DNA of 64,000 nt, taken from assembly GCA_900551895.1 (NCBI GenBank), contig URXX01000009.1:11588-75587 (forward strand). The letters run 5' to 3'. The stretch's first letter is position 1, and every line of letters begins with the position of its first letter. The position numbers and the translations under genes are program-made. The stretch comes from an uncultured Lachnospiraceae bacterium. Its GTDB lineage: Bacteria > Bacillota > Clostridia > Lachnospirales > Lachnospiraceae. Of this stretch, positions 14,749 to 21,994 are shown piece after piece. The notes beneath the pieces were generated by a model, which had not been told where the DNA came from, did no database searches, and worked only from the letters and a program-made list of their open reading frames with translations.

Positions 14749-15291
14749 ATGACTATAGGGGAAAAAATAAAATTTTTACGCCAAAAAAAAGGGCTAACTC
14801 AAAAACAATTGGGCGTTTTGTGTGGAATGGCTGATTCTGCTATTCGTAGATATGAAAGCGGACGGGCAAACCCAAAAATAGCAACATTAAATAGAATTTC
14901 TGCAGCCTTATCCGTTCCGTTAGAAATGTTACTACACGAAGTTGATACAACTGATAAAACTGAAATATTAAGACTTGATTTAATGGATATGATTAAAAAT
15001 CTTGACTTTAATGTTGAGAAAATAACAAGCCAAAACGATTTTGATTCGGCTATCATTGATACTCTTGAAAAAAAGAGAACATACATAAAATATTATGATG
15101 AATTAAATCATCTCGGACAAGATAAAGCCATAGAACAGGTAGAACTGCTAACTAAAATACCAGAATATCAACGGAAATATATTGAAGAAAATGCTACTAT
15201 ACTAAACGCAGCACACGAACGGACAGACATTGAAACAACTGAAGAAATGAAAAAACATGATGATGACATTATGAATGATGAAAATTTCTAA
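14749..15291 (+). CDS. Xre family repressor of element 1
   Basis: A 180-residue regulator. Residues 1-60 are a Cro/C1-type helix-turn-helix (IGEKIKFLRQKKGLTQKQLG, MADSAIRRYESGRANPKIATL). The rest is helical and acidic, without an obvious LexA-type peptidase. It is transcribed divergently from the short Xre gene and is followed by an ImmA/IrrE-type gene. In ICEBs1-like systems a repressor is relieved when the ImmA partner cleaves it, so this pair probably forms the maintenance switch. The ATG has GGAGG upstream. Confidence 0.88.
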   Translation: MTIGEKIKFLRQKKGLTQKQLGVLCGMADSAIRRYESGRANPKIATLNRISAALSVPLEMLLHEVDTTDKTEILRLDLMDMIKNLDFNVEKITSQNDFDSAIIDTLEKKRTYIKYYDELNHLGQDKAIEQVELLTKIPEYQRKYIEENATILNAAHERTDIETTEEMKKHDDDIMNDENF

Positions 15292-15342
15292 GTCCTGTAT
15301 TTTGTCTATCTAAAACATCAAAATGATTTCGGAGGTATAACA

Positions 15343-15801
15343 ATGAATTACGAAACACTTTTAGACGAGGCAAGCAATAGCGGGCTTATTGTAAAAGAAA
15401 AGCCTTTATACTCTAGTGACGGCAGAATTAAAGGCAACAGAATAGCAATTCGGCAGGATATAACAACCACAACAGAAAAGTCTTGCATCCTTGCTGAAGA
15501 ACTGGGACATCACTACACTTCTGTAGGCGATATAATAGACCTGTCAGACGTCCAAAACCGCAAGCAAGAACGTCAGGCAAGGCTTTGGGCATACAACAAA
15601 CAAATCGGCTTGTATGGGCTTATACAGGCGTTTCAGCATGGGTGTACATCTCTGCATGAAATCGCTGAGTATTTGGAAGTAACAGAACAATTTTTACACG
15701 AGGCTATAGAGTGCTACCGGAATAAATACGGTATCTGTACGGCAGTAGACAATTACGTCATTTATTTTATCCCGAATCTGACTATCGGTGAAAGACTTTG
15801 A
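15343..15801 (+). CDS. ImmA/IrrE-type protein, likely anti-repressor partner
   Basis: A 152-residue protein of the ImmA/IrrE metallopeptidase group. The zinc motif normally HExxH appears as AEELGHHY near residue 52, so the first histidine is replaced by Glu, a variant seen in some phage-borne members. The C-terminal half is helical (EIAEYLEVTEQFLHEAIECY). GGAGGTATAACA precedes the ATG at 15343. It follows the Xre gene by 51 bases. Its usual job is to inactivate the adjacent repressor. With the missing histidine, catalysis is uncertain. Confidence 0.8.
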   Translation: MNYETLLDEASNSGLIVKEKPLYSSDGRIKGNRIAIRQDITTTTEKSCILAEELGHHYTSVGDIIDLSDVQNRKQERQARLWAYNKQIGLYGLIQAFQHGCTSLHEIAEYLEVTEQFLHEAIECYRNKYGICTAVDNYVIYFIPNLTIGERL

Positions 15802-16540
15802 TAAATAGGACAGTCCAAAAGTGGCGGAGCAATCTTGCTCTCTCAAAAATTGACAAATTCTAAAATTTTAGAAAAACGAACAATTAGTAGGCCGTACTTT
15901 TTTGAACTGCTTTCCAATTCCGGAATGCGCTAGGTGACAATTTGTCCCTAAGCCAAAAATCGCCCGGCTCAATTTTGAGCCGACGAAATTCGTCGTTACT
16001 CTTCCCTCTGTTACACTTTCAAAAACGTAGTATAAAGCGAAGTATAAACAGTAGTAGAAAACGTAGTATAACGATAAACGGAGAGAACACAGGATATTAG
16101 TCGGAAGTGCATACTACGCACATCTGAAATTGAATAGGGTATTATCGTCAAAGGGTCTGCCTAAAATGGTGGACACCCCAATAATAAGGACGTCACAATT
16201 TGTGACTACGAAAAGGCAGCGGTAGAACGCCGCCCCCTTGACAATATATAAAGCAGCGTAGAAATTTCGACACTGTTTAGCCTCTTGCACCATTTTAGTG
16301 CGTGAGCATCAAAAGGGTGTAGCGAAACATGACACCCCTAGCACTACTATAAAGGGGTCGAATTCGACACCCTTTGAATTTTAGAGGTTGGTTCTACCGA
16401 CATCCGAAAATAGATGCTAAAATCTTAGCACCTAAAACAGTAATACGTGAATTCGTCACCAAAGACGAAAACCACACACAAATAAACTTTTTCACTTTTT
16501 GAAAATTTATTTTGACAAAAATGTTGATTTCCTTTTAATA
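15802..16540. repeat. Noncoding palindrome field with iteron-like repeats
   Basis: About 740 bases with no supportable gene. Perfect palindromes, mostly centred on AATT or similar, lie at 15858-15873, 15917-15926, 15936-15946, 15965-15982, 15981-15995, 16192-16206 and 16357-16368, with imperfect or gapped ones at 16258-16271, 16315-16337 and 16415-16430. ACGTAGTATA is repeated at 16025 and 16061 with related copies between, and its reverse (TACTACG) appears near 16112. It could be a replication origin, a regulatory array or an unrecognised RNA. Confidence 0.65.
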
Positions 16541-16542
16541 AT
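16514..16542 (+). promoter_or_regulatory. Possible promoter for the structured RNA and nuclease gene
   Basis: TTGACA near 16513 is followed after 17 bases by TTAATA. The -35 box is ideal; the -10 box is modest. It would start transcription just before the hairpin-rich leader upstream of the nuclease reading frame. Confidence 0.45.
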
Positions 16543-16559
16543 TTGATATAGAATAAGGG

Positions 16560-16745
16560 CATAAGTAAGAATACCGCCTAAGAGCAGGGCGGGCTAATTA
16601 AAAGACGGCTCAATAGATGATCTCTCCTTGTAGAGCACAAGGAGCATAAATAAAATAAGGCTCAATGGATTTACGCCCTCTACAACTGTAGGGGGTATTT
16701 TGCAAGATAGATGATAAAAATATAGGCGTAGAAATTTCTACGGTG
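16560..16745 (+). ncRNA. Structured leader or small RNA upstream of the nuclease gene
   Basis: Noncoding stretch with three hairpins: CCGCC/GGCGG (16574-16592), CTCCTTG/CAAGGAG with a 7-base loop (16624-16644) and CCCTCTAC/GTAGGGGG with G-T pairing (16676-16695). The motif GGCTCAATRGAT appears at 16607 and 16659, 52 bases apart, each before a hairpin. A perfect 16-bp palindrome, CGTAGAAATTTCTACG, ends it at 16727-16742. It matches no RNA family I can name. It may be a leader controlling the nuclease or a separate RNA. Confidence 0.5.
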
Positions 16746-16779
16746 TAATTAAAATACTATACGAAAGAGGTGACACACA

Positions 16780-17217
16780 ATTAAAGAAATTTCAAAACTA
16801 CATACCGATATATTTGACAATGGGTTAAAATATGTTTCTATCGGGCATATTCGCCAAGAAATTATTGATTCCATTACCGAAAAATATCCCGAGTTTGCCG
16901 ATATTCTCTCAAAAGATACAGATATTCTTTTTTGGAAAGACCGTATCAAGCACACCGAACGCCATAAAAAAGATTTTGTATCACCTGAAGAATACGAATT
17001 GTGTTTTGAACAAATTCCCGATATTATACAAAACCCTGAATTTATCAGTATTCACCCCAACAAAGATAGTATTTCATTTATTTGTCGATTTACTGACCAC
17101 ATATCTGTAGCCGTACGGTTGTCCACTGATGGAAAACTGTCCTACAGAACTATGTACCCTTTACGTGAATCACAACTTTACAATTACATAAAGCAAGGAA
17201 GAGCCTGGAAAGTCTAA
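16780..17217 (+). CDS. PBECR2-like nuclease-fold protein with non-standard start
   Basis: An open frame of 145 codons lies between a stop at 16771 and TAA at 17217. It has no ATG, GTG or TTG until codon 74, but AGAGGTG sits seven bases before ATT at 16780, so ATT may be the start or a mutated ATG. The C-terminal half (FEQIPDIIQNPEFISIHPNK, ISVAVRLSTDGKLSYRT, LYNYIKQGRAWK) resembles the PBECR2 group of phage barnase/EndoU/colicin-like nucleases. Such proteins are typical toxins or polymorphic effector domains. The product, if made, would be cytoplasmic. The family call is by eye. Confidence 0.6.
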   Translation: MKEISKLHTDIFDNGLKYVSIGHIRQEIIDSITEKYPEFADILSKDTDILFWKDRIKHTERHKKDFVSPEEYELCFEQIPDIIQNPEFISIHPNKDSISFICRFTDHISVAVRLSTDGKLSYRTMYPLRESQLYNYIKQGRAWKV

Positions 17218-17218
17218 T

Positions 17219-17247
17219 TTGACAATTTTTCTAAAATAGTGTAATAT
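17219..17247 (+). promoter_or_regulatory. Strong sigma-A-type promoter after the nuclease gene
   Basis: TTGACA (17219-17224), a 17-base spacer and TAATAT (17242-17247). The -35 box begins two bases after the nuclease stop codon. There is no reading frame downstream until the integrase at 17569, so it drives the structured RNA. Confidence 0.75.
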
Positions 17248-17254
17248 ATTCACA

Positions 17255-17497
17255 TCAGTAGAAAATAATATGTTTATGAAGATAGGTTATTCAAGGATAG
17301 AACAGGCTGCTATCACGCCCTCGTGGTCTTAAAGAGATGTCGGATTGCCACCCGACTGGATAACTTATCTTTTATAATAAATACCAGTAATATATAATGA
17401 AATCAATGGGTGTGTAAACCTATAATAGTATGCGTCAATTTTTAGCATAAGTTGCCTATGTGGTAACCACTATTATAGTAGCACCCATTTTTTTATT
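17255..17497 (+). ncRNA. Cloverleaf-shaped noncoding RNA before the integrase gene
   Basis: A 12-bp closing stem (17279-17290 with 17360-17371, one G-T pair) encloses three hairpins: GATAG/CTATC (17296-17314), CACG/CGTG (17314-17325) and GTCGG/CCGAC (17339-17356). The layout is a four-way junction, but the loops are not those of a tRNA. The transcript would begin near 17254 from a strong promoter and end at the terminator at 17405-17497. I know no family with this sequence. It may regulate the element or the nuclease. Confidence 0.6.
17405..17497 (+). terminator. Terminator of the cloverleaf RNA
   Basis: AATGGGTG (17405-17412) pairs with CACCCATT (17482-17489), and inside it CTATAATAGT (17420-17429) pairs with ACTATTATAG (17469-17478); the outer stem runs into seven T. 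It insulates the integrase gene from the upstream promoter. Confidence 0.75.
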
Positions 17498-17527
17498 TTG
17501 TACACCTTTGCAAATATCTTCAACCAT

Positions 17528-17545
17528 TTCACACGCTGGCGGGCG
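17528..17545 (+). repeat. Dispersed repeat TTCACACGCTGGCGGGCG, copy 3
   Basis: Identical to 14373-14390 over 18 bases. It lies 23 bases before the integrase start codon, between the RNA terminator and the ribosome binding site. Confidence 0.7.
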
Positions 17546-17568
17546 GGAAATGAAAGGAGATAAAAACA

Positions 17569-18612
17569 ATGCCTACATACAAAGACGATAAAACGGGGAC
17601 GTGGTACTGCAAATTCTACTATGTAAACTGGCAAGGTGAAAAGAAACAGAAATTGAAAAGAGGGTTCAAACTTCAGCGGGAGGCGAAAGACTGGGAACGG
17701 AAGTTCCTTGAGCAGTTCGCACAAAATCCCGATATAACCTTTGAATCGCTCTATGAGAAGTATAAGGCGTACATCACGCCAAGAATAAGGGAAAGTTCAG
17801 CGGCTATCCGTTTCAATATAATTGATAGCCATGTACTGCCCTATTTCAAAGTCAGGATTGTGTCAGATATTTCTCCGGCTGATATTTCAGCATGGCAGAC
17901 CGAGATATTAAAAAAGGGGCTAAGCGAAACTTATACCCATTCAATCAACGTATATTTAAAGGCTATCTTTGCCTATGCTGTGGAATATGTGGGACTTCAA
18001 AAGAATCCCTGTACAAAGTCCATAGGCTCGCTTAAAAGCCGAAAGATAGACTTTTGGACGCCTGAGGAGTATAAGCAGTTCTCAGAGGCGTGTAAGGACA
18101 ATATAGAGGCTTTCACAATCTTTGAGGTACTCTATTATACAGGTATGAGGGTCGGTGAGGCTCTAGCCCTTACGTTGAACGATATTGATTTTACTGCCTG
18201 CACTATATCCGTTACAAAAACCTACTACCGCATTACCGGAAAGGATTTGATAAATCCACCAAAGACCGCCGGAAGTGAAAGGACAATAGCAATACCTGCA
18301 TTTCTAGTAGATGAATTGAAAGAGTACATTTCACACCTGTATGAACCGGATCCGAACGAGCGTATATTCAACAGACGCTCACAGTACGTCCGTAGCATAT
18401 TACAAGAGTGTGCAGATAAAGCCGGAGTGAAACAGATAAGAATCCATGACTTAAGGCACTCTCACGCCTCTATGCTTATCAATCTTGGAGCAAATCCGCT
18501 TTTAGTAGCGGAAAGGCTGGGGCATGAATCGCCAACAATCACCCTCAAGACGTACTCGCATCTGTTCCCGTCCACTCAAACCGAGATAGTAAACAAAATC
18601 AAAAAGGTATAA
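17569..18612 (+). CDS. int: Tyrosine recombinase (integrase) of element 1
   Basis: A 347-residue tyrosine integrase that would insert and excise the element at the 19-bp repeat. It has an N-terminal AP2-like arm-binding region (DDKTGTWYCKFYYVNWQGEK), a SAM-like core-binding domain (about 60-150), and the catalytic set: Arg in YTGMRVGEAL near 192, HDLRH near 292, GHES near 318 and the nucleophile Tyr in TYSHLFP near 328. The length is normal for the Tn916/phage-type integrases. The ATG at 17569 has AAAGGAG upstream. The stop codon is four bases from the right attachment repeat. Confidence 0.95.
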   Translation: MPTYKDDKTGTWYCKFYYVNWQGEKKQKLKRGFKLQREAKDWERKFLEQFAQNPDITFESLYEKYKAYITPRIRESSAAIRFNIIDSHVLPYFKVRIVSDISPADISAWQTEILKKGLSETYTHSINVYLKAIFAYAVEYVGLQKNPCTKSIGSLKSRKIDFWTPEEYKQFSEACKDNIEAFTIFEVLYYTGMRVGEALALTLNDIDFTACTISVTKTYYRITGKDLINPPKTAGSERTIAIPAFLVDELKEYISHLYEPDPNERIFNRRSQYVRSILQECADKAGVKQIRIHDLRHSHASMLINLGANPLLVAERLGHESPTITLKTYSHLFPSTQTEIVNKIKKV

Positions 18613-18616
18613 ATAA

Positions 18617-18635
18617 TAGTATCATTCTAGTATCA
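18617..18635. repeat. Right attachment repeat of element 1
   Basis: TAGTATCATTCTAGTATCA, identical to 8313-8331. It follows the integrase stop codon directly. Confidence 0.85.
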
Positions 18636-18646
18636 AAAAGCATAAG

Positions 18647-18690
18647 AAAAGAGCCAAAACCCTTGATTTATAAGGGCTAAGGCTCTTTTT
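18647..18690. terminator. Bidirectional terminator between element 1 and degV
   Basis: AAGAGCC pairs with GGCTCTT, with an inner CCCTT/AAGGG stem, and both sides carry A or T runs, so it can end degV (minus) and the integrase transcript (plus). Confidence 0.75.
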
Positions 18691-18694
18691 ATTA

Positions 18695-19534
18695 CTATAC
18701 AACCACGATAATTCCCCCGTCGCTTGCATACATTGTACTTATTCCTCTTGTATCCAGTATAATAATTTCTTTGAATTTTCCGCGTTCTTCCAACTCTTTC
18801 TTAACTGATACCGCTCTCTCGTAACAGTTACAGTGAGCAATCGCCAGCGTTTTATCTTCTGTATTTGTCGCTTTTTCCATAACACAAGCAACCATTTTAT
18901 CCAACGCTTTGTTAATTCCTCTTGATTTTCCCAACTGGCAAATTGTTCCCTGAGGAGTTGACGCCATAACCGGTTTAATATTCAACGCCGATGCCACTAA
19001 TGCTTTTACCCCTGTAAGTCTTCCGTTCTTTTTTAAAGTTTCTAATGTTTCCAGTACAAAATATGTGTTTTGTTCTTGAATATAAGTGTCAACCTTTTCA
19101 ATTACCTGCTCAAAACTAAGTCCATTTTCTTCGCACTCCATAATTTTTTGTGCAATAAGTGTTTCCCCCACCGAAGCAGAACGAGAGTTGAAAATATGAA
19201 TTTTCTTTTCTCCGTGTTCTTCCTCATAAATACTTTTTCCAAGTACCGCACTATTATATGAACCGCTGAGTTCTGCTGATAAAGTTACAACATAAATTCT
19301 GTCTGCATGACATTTATAACTTTCCATATAACGTTCAGGTGACGGACAGGAAGATTTTGGACACTCCGGACTTCGTGCTACTTTAACCAAAAAATCTTTT
19401 TGATTAAATGTATCATCATCTACAATGTTTTCATTTTCAATCTGAATACTAAGCGGAACACCCTCCACTTTTCCGGATTGCTTCATCTCCTCCGTCAATT
19501 CACCACAACTATCTACTACAATTTTATAACCCAT
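18695..19534 (-). CDS. DegV family protein (fatty-acid-binding, FakB-like)
   Basis: A 279-residue two-domain DegV protein. The N-terminal domain starts MGYKIVVDSCGELTEEM with the conserved Asp-Ser, and the fatty-acid-binding residues are seen in SCPSPERYMESY and TLSAELSGSYNSA. A later segment (ETLETLKKNGRLTGVKAL) is the usual family signature. DegV/FakB proteins present acyl chains to fatty acid kinase for phospholipid synthesis. It is monocistronic with a terminator just after it. The specific lipid is not predictable. Confidence 0.9.
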   Translation of the reverse strand: MGYKIVVDSCGELTEEMKQSGKVEGVPLSIQIENENIVDDDTFNQKDFLVKVARSPECPKSSCPSPERYMESYKCHADRIYVVTLSAELSGSYNSAVLGKSIYEEEHGEKKIHIFNSRSASVGETLIAQKIMECEENGLSFEQVIEKVDTYIQEQNTYFVLETLETLKKNGRLTGVKALVASALNIKPVMASTPQGTICQLGKSRGINKALDKMVACVMEKATNTEDKTLAIAHCNCYERAVSVKKELEERGKFKEIIILDTRGISTMYASDGGIIVVV

Positions 19535-19689
19535 ATCTAGGACCTTCCTCTATCTTTATACTTATCACATTCATTTCTATTATATGTAGTTTTAAATACC
19601 ACTTGTTTAGTTTACCACATTTTCTTTGATAAGAAAAGACTTTTTATATTTTTCCTCTTTATTATTATAAATATTCAATTTCAGATCAA

Positions 19690-20850
19690 CTAGACTTCTA
19701 TTTTTATATGGCTGGATACATTCAAAACAAGTCCTATTTCCGCCAACAAAAACAAGGTTGCCGTACCTCCATAACTGATAAACGGAAGCGTAACTCCCGT
19801 TGTCGGTAAAAGGTTTGTTACAACACCAATATTAAGAATAACTTGAATTGCAATTTGCGCAAATACTCCCGTTGCTATTAGCGAACCGTATAAATCCGGT
19901 GCATTTTGTGCAATAAATGCAATCCTATATAGTAAAATTGCAAACAAAGTCAAAATAATCAATAAACCAAATATACCCATTTCCTCACAGATAATCGATA
20001 AAATCATATCATTTTGCGCTTCCGGTATAATTAATTTCTGAGCGCTATTTCCTAAACCTTTTCCGAAAAATCCGCCGGAACCGATAGCATATAACGCCTG
20101 CATGCTTTGATAACTCCCCTCGCTCATATACATTTCAGGATTGACCCACGCTAAAATTCTTCTAATGCGGAAATTCTGACTTCCTTCCATGATTTTTCCC
20201 AAAAGTTGTGAACCTATGAAAAAGATTGCCAAAATGCTTCCGCCAATAATAAGAAATGGTTTTGTTTTCCTATGAGCCACAAAAAGCATGACACACGCCA
20301 TTCCCATTACAATAACGGCAGTGCTTAAGTTATCCGTCAATAAAAATACACCTGCTGCTCCAACTCCGCCCCAAAACAAAATGGTAAAAACGCCTTCCCT
20401 TTTTCTAAGTGTTTCACCAAGTTTACATATCAATGCCGGAATAAAAACAACAATTGCTATTTTCATAAATTCTGACGGCTGCATTTGTCCAACAACCGGC
20501 ACTTTAATCCAACGCCTCGCTCCATATGCCTCAATACCTATCCCCGGTATAAAAACACATGCCATGATAATCATCGCCAGCCCAAATATCACTTTTGACC
20601 ATTTCGCATATAGATGATAATCAATTTTATAAGTAACCCACATCGCTATAAAACTAAACGCATATGCTTTTAACTGGTTTTTTAAATAAAACATTCCGTC
20701 ACCAAACTTTACAGATGCGCTATACGAACTGGTGCTGTAAAGCATAAGCAATCCAAATCCGATAAGAAAAATAAGTACCGCCATTAAAGTGTAATCAAAA
20801 TATTCTACTGTTCTTTTTTTCTTATTCCCGTTTAATCTTTTCCCTACCAT
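19690..20850 (-). CDS. ftsW: FtsW/RodA-family SEDS glycosyltransferase
   Basis: A polytopic membrane protein of 386 residues with about ten membrane segments. SEDS motifs are visible: GARRWIKVP with MQPSEFMKIA (near residue 115-135) and the C-terminal LPTTGVTLPFISYGGTA (near 350). SEDS proteins polymerise glycan strands from lipid II together with a class B PBP. It lies outside the dcw cluster and next to the cot operon, so it could be FtsW or the sporulation paralogue SpoVE. Sequence alone does not separate them; the symbol follows the family. Confidence 0.85.
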   Translation of the reverse strand: MVGKRLNGNKKKRTVEYFDYTLMAVLIFLIGFGLLMLYSTSSYSASVKFGDGMFYLKNQLKAYAFSFIAMWVTYKIDYHLYAKWSKVIFGLAMIIMACVFIPGIGIEAYGARRWIKVPVVGQMQPSEFMKIAIVVFIPALICKLGETLRKREGVFTILFWGGVGAAGVFLLTDNLSTAVIVMGMACVMLFVAHRKTKPFLIIGGSILAIFFIGSQLLGKIMEGSQNFRIRRILAWVNPEMYMSEGSYQSMQALYAIGSGGFFGKGLGNSAQKLIIPEAQNDMILSIICEEMGIFGLLIILTLFAILLYRIAFIAQNAPDLYGSLIATGVFAQIAIQVILNIGVVTNLLPTTGVTLPFISYGGTATLFLLAEIGLVLNVSSHIKIEV

Positions 20851-20906
20851 ATTTATACTCCTTTTCTTAACTATTCATTATACTATATTGCCCGTTAAAA
20901 ACAAAC

Positions 20907-20933
20907 ACTTTTTCCTTATTGCAACATAATCTA
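20907..20933 (+). promoter_or_regulatory. Possible mother-cell (sigma-K/E-like) promoter of cotJ
   Basis: CATAATCTA at 20925-20933 fits the sigma-K -10 consensus CATANNNTA, with AC at 20907-20908, 16 bases upstream, as a -35 element. It lies 34 bases before the cotJA start. The consensus is short, so the match is suggestive only. Confidence 0.4.
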
Positions 20934-20966
20934 ATAGTGTAAATATTTTAAAGGAGTATATTGGAT

Positions 20967-21179
20967 ATGCAAAATTTTCGGAATAATATGGCATTTTATA
21001 ATCAAGAAAATGTTCCGTGCCAAAGGCTAGATCCGCTTTCTTCCATGCCTCTCGCAATGGCATATGTGCCATGGCAAAGATGGGAGAATATACTTGAAGC
21101 AGATAAAGGTTTTCATTGCGGAACAATTTTCCGTGATTTGCGGAAACCATTCGAACATGGAGGAGGTGGATGTCGATGA
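20967..21179 (+). CDS. cotJA: CotJA, spore coat-associated protein
   Basis: A 70-residue protein with the CotJA core: MPLAMAYVPWQRWENILEADKGFHCGTIF, shown here in pieces SSMPLAMAYVPWQRW and GFHCGTIFRDLRKPF. CotJA, B and C are made in the mother cell and laid into the spore coat under sigma-E type control in Bacillus. The ATG at 20967 follows AAAGGAG by ten bases; a TTG six bases earlier is possible. Its end overlaps the cotJB start, so the genes are translationally coupled. Confidence 0.92.
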   Translation: MQNFRNNMAFYNQENVPCQRLDPLSSMPLAMAYVPWQRWENILEADKGFHCGTIFRDLRKPFEHGGGGCR

Positions 21180-21445
21180 ACAACAATATGCCTTCCCGCA
21201 AAGAATTGCTTCATTTAATTAATGTTGCCAGTTTTGCCGTAGATGATGTGAAATTATTTTTAGATACGCATCCGGAAAATAAAGAGGCTCTTGCTTATTT
21301 TCAGCAATACAATTCAATCCGCACACAAGCATTGAAAGACTTTGCCCGCTTATATGGTCCTCTCACTCTCGATTCAATCACTACTTGCAGTGATTATTGG
21401 AAATGGATTGACGAGCCGTATCCATGGCAGGAAGGGGGATGTTAG
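21176..21445 (+). CDS. cotJB: CotJB, spore coat protein
   Basis: An 89-residue CotJB protein with the recognisable ISVASFAVDD-like segment (LINVASFAVDDVKLFLDTHP), the ALAYFQQYNSIRTQALKDFA helix and the WKWIDEPYPWQEGGC end. AGGAGGT is eight bases before ATG 21176; an ATG at 21170 is too close to that site. It sits between cotJA and cotJC in the conserved order, three bases before the cotJC start. Confidence 0.92.
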   Translation: MNNNMPSRKELLHLINVASFAVDDVKLFLDTHPENKEALAYFQQYNSIRTQALKDFARLYGPLTLDSITTCSDYWKWIDEPYPWQEGGC

Positions 21446-21964
21446 TTTATGTGGAATTATGAAAAAAGATTGCAATACCCTGTTAAAATCACACAGACAA
21501 ACCCTAAGATTGCACAGGTTATTATCAGCCAGTTCGGAGGTCCTGACGGCGAATTGGCCGCTTCTATGCGATATCTTTCCCAAAGATATACAATGCCTTA
21601 CAAACAGGTAACCGGAGTTTTGACCGATATCGGCACAGAAGAATTAGCCCACATGGAAATGATTTGTGCTATCGTTTATCAACTTACCAAAAATCTTTCT
21701 GTAGAAGAAATTGAGAAATACGGTTTCGATAAATACTATGTTGACCATACCCTTGCATTATGGCCACAGTCAGCAGGCGGAACACCTTGGACAGCAACTT
21801 ATTTCCAGTCAAAAGGAGATCCAATCACAGATTTACATGAAGATATGGCAGCAGAACAAAAAGCGAGAACAACATACGATAACATTTTACGTCTTATCAA
21901 AGATCCTGAAGTATGCGACCCAATCCGCTTCCTTCGCGAAAGGGAGATTGTTCATTATCAGCGT

Positions 21965-21973
21965 TTCGGTGAA
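21965..21973. repeat. Left core repeat of element 2 in cotJC
   Basis: TTCGGTGAA, identical to 30841-30849. It encodes Phe-Gly-Glu of CotJC in both positions, so crossover anywhere within it restores the reading frame. Confidence 0.9.
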
Positions 21974-21976
21974 GCA

Positions 21977-21994
21977 AAGAGTACTTATACAAGC
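21977..21994. repeat. Inner attP arm next to the left core
   Basis: AAGAGTACTTATACAAGC. Its reverse complement matches 30825-30842 at 15 of 18 positions. In the excised circle the two arms flank the core symmetrically, as in serine-integrase attP sites. Confidence 0.8.

Larger units (their letters stand above)
8313..18635. mobile_element. Element 1: 10.3-kb integrated element with tyrosine integrase
   Basis: Bounded by the 19-bp direct repeats at 8313-8331 and 18617-18635 and inserted between the dcw region and degV. It contains a tyrosine integrase, divergent Xre regulators with operators, a small helix-turn-helix protein that may act as excisionase, a DUF3987 replication gene that looks damaged, a sigma-70-like gene, a cold-shock gene and many small genes. 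No relaxase, coupling protein, capsid, terminase or lysis gene is visible. It resembles a phage satellite or a decayed integrative element more than a complete prophage or ICE. That classification is inference. Confidence 0.85.

Noticed and set aside
16727..16742. CGTAGAAATTTCTACG looks like part of a Cas12a-type CRISPR repeat.
   Set aside because: It is a single perfect palindrome with no repeated units or spacers around it and no cas genes in the window.
16749..16955. Minus-strand frame of about 68 codons opposite the nuclease gene.
   Set aside because: It is antisense to a coherent protein sequence, has no ribosome binding site and no recognisable features.
16999..17217. A 72-residue protein starting at TTG 16999.
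   Set aside because: The frame is open and protein-like for another 73 codons upstream with a proper ribosome binding site before ATT 16780, so TTG is probably internal.
16560..17217. Classical type III toxin-antitoxin system (ToxIN-like).
   Set aside because: The nuclease sequence does not resemble ToxN, CptN or TenpN, and only two RNA repeat-like units are present. Kept only as an analogy.
17279..17371. The four-way junction could be called a tRNA.
   Set aside because: The closing stem is 12 bp, the anticodon-position loop has four bases, and no TTCGA-type T loop is present.
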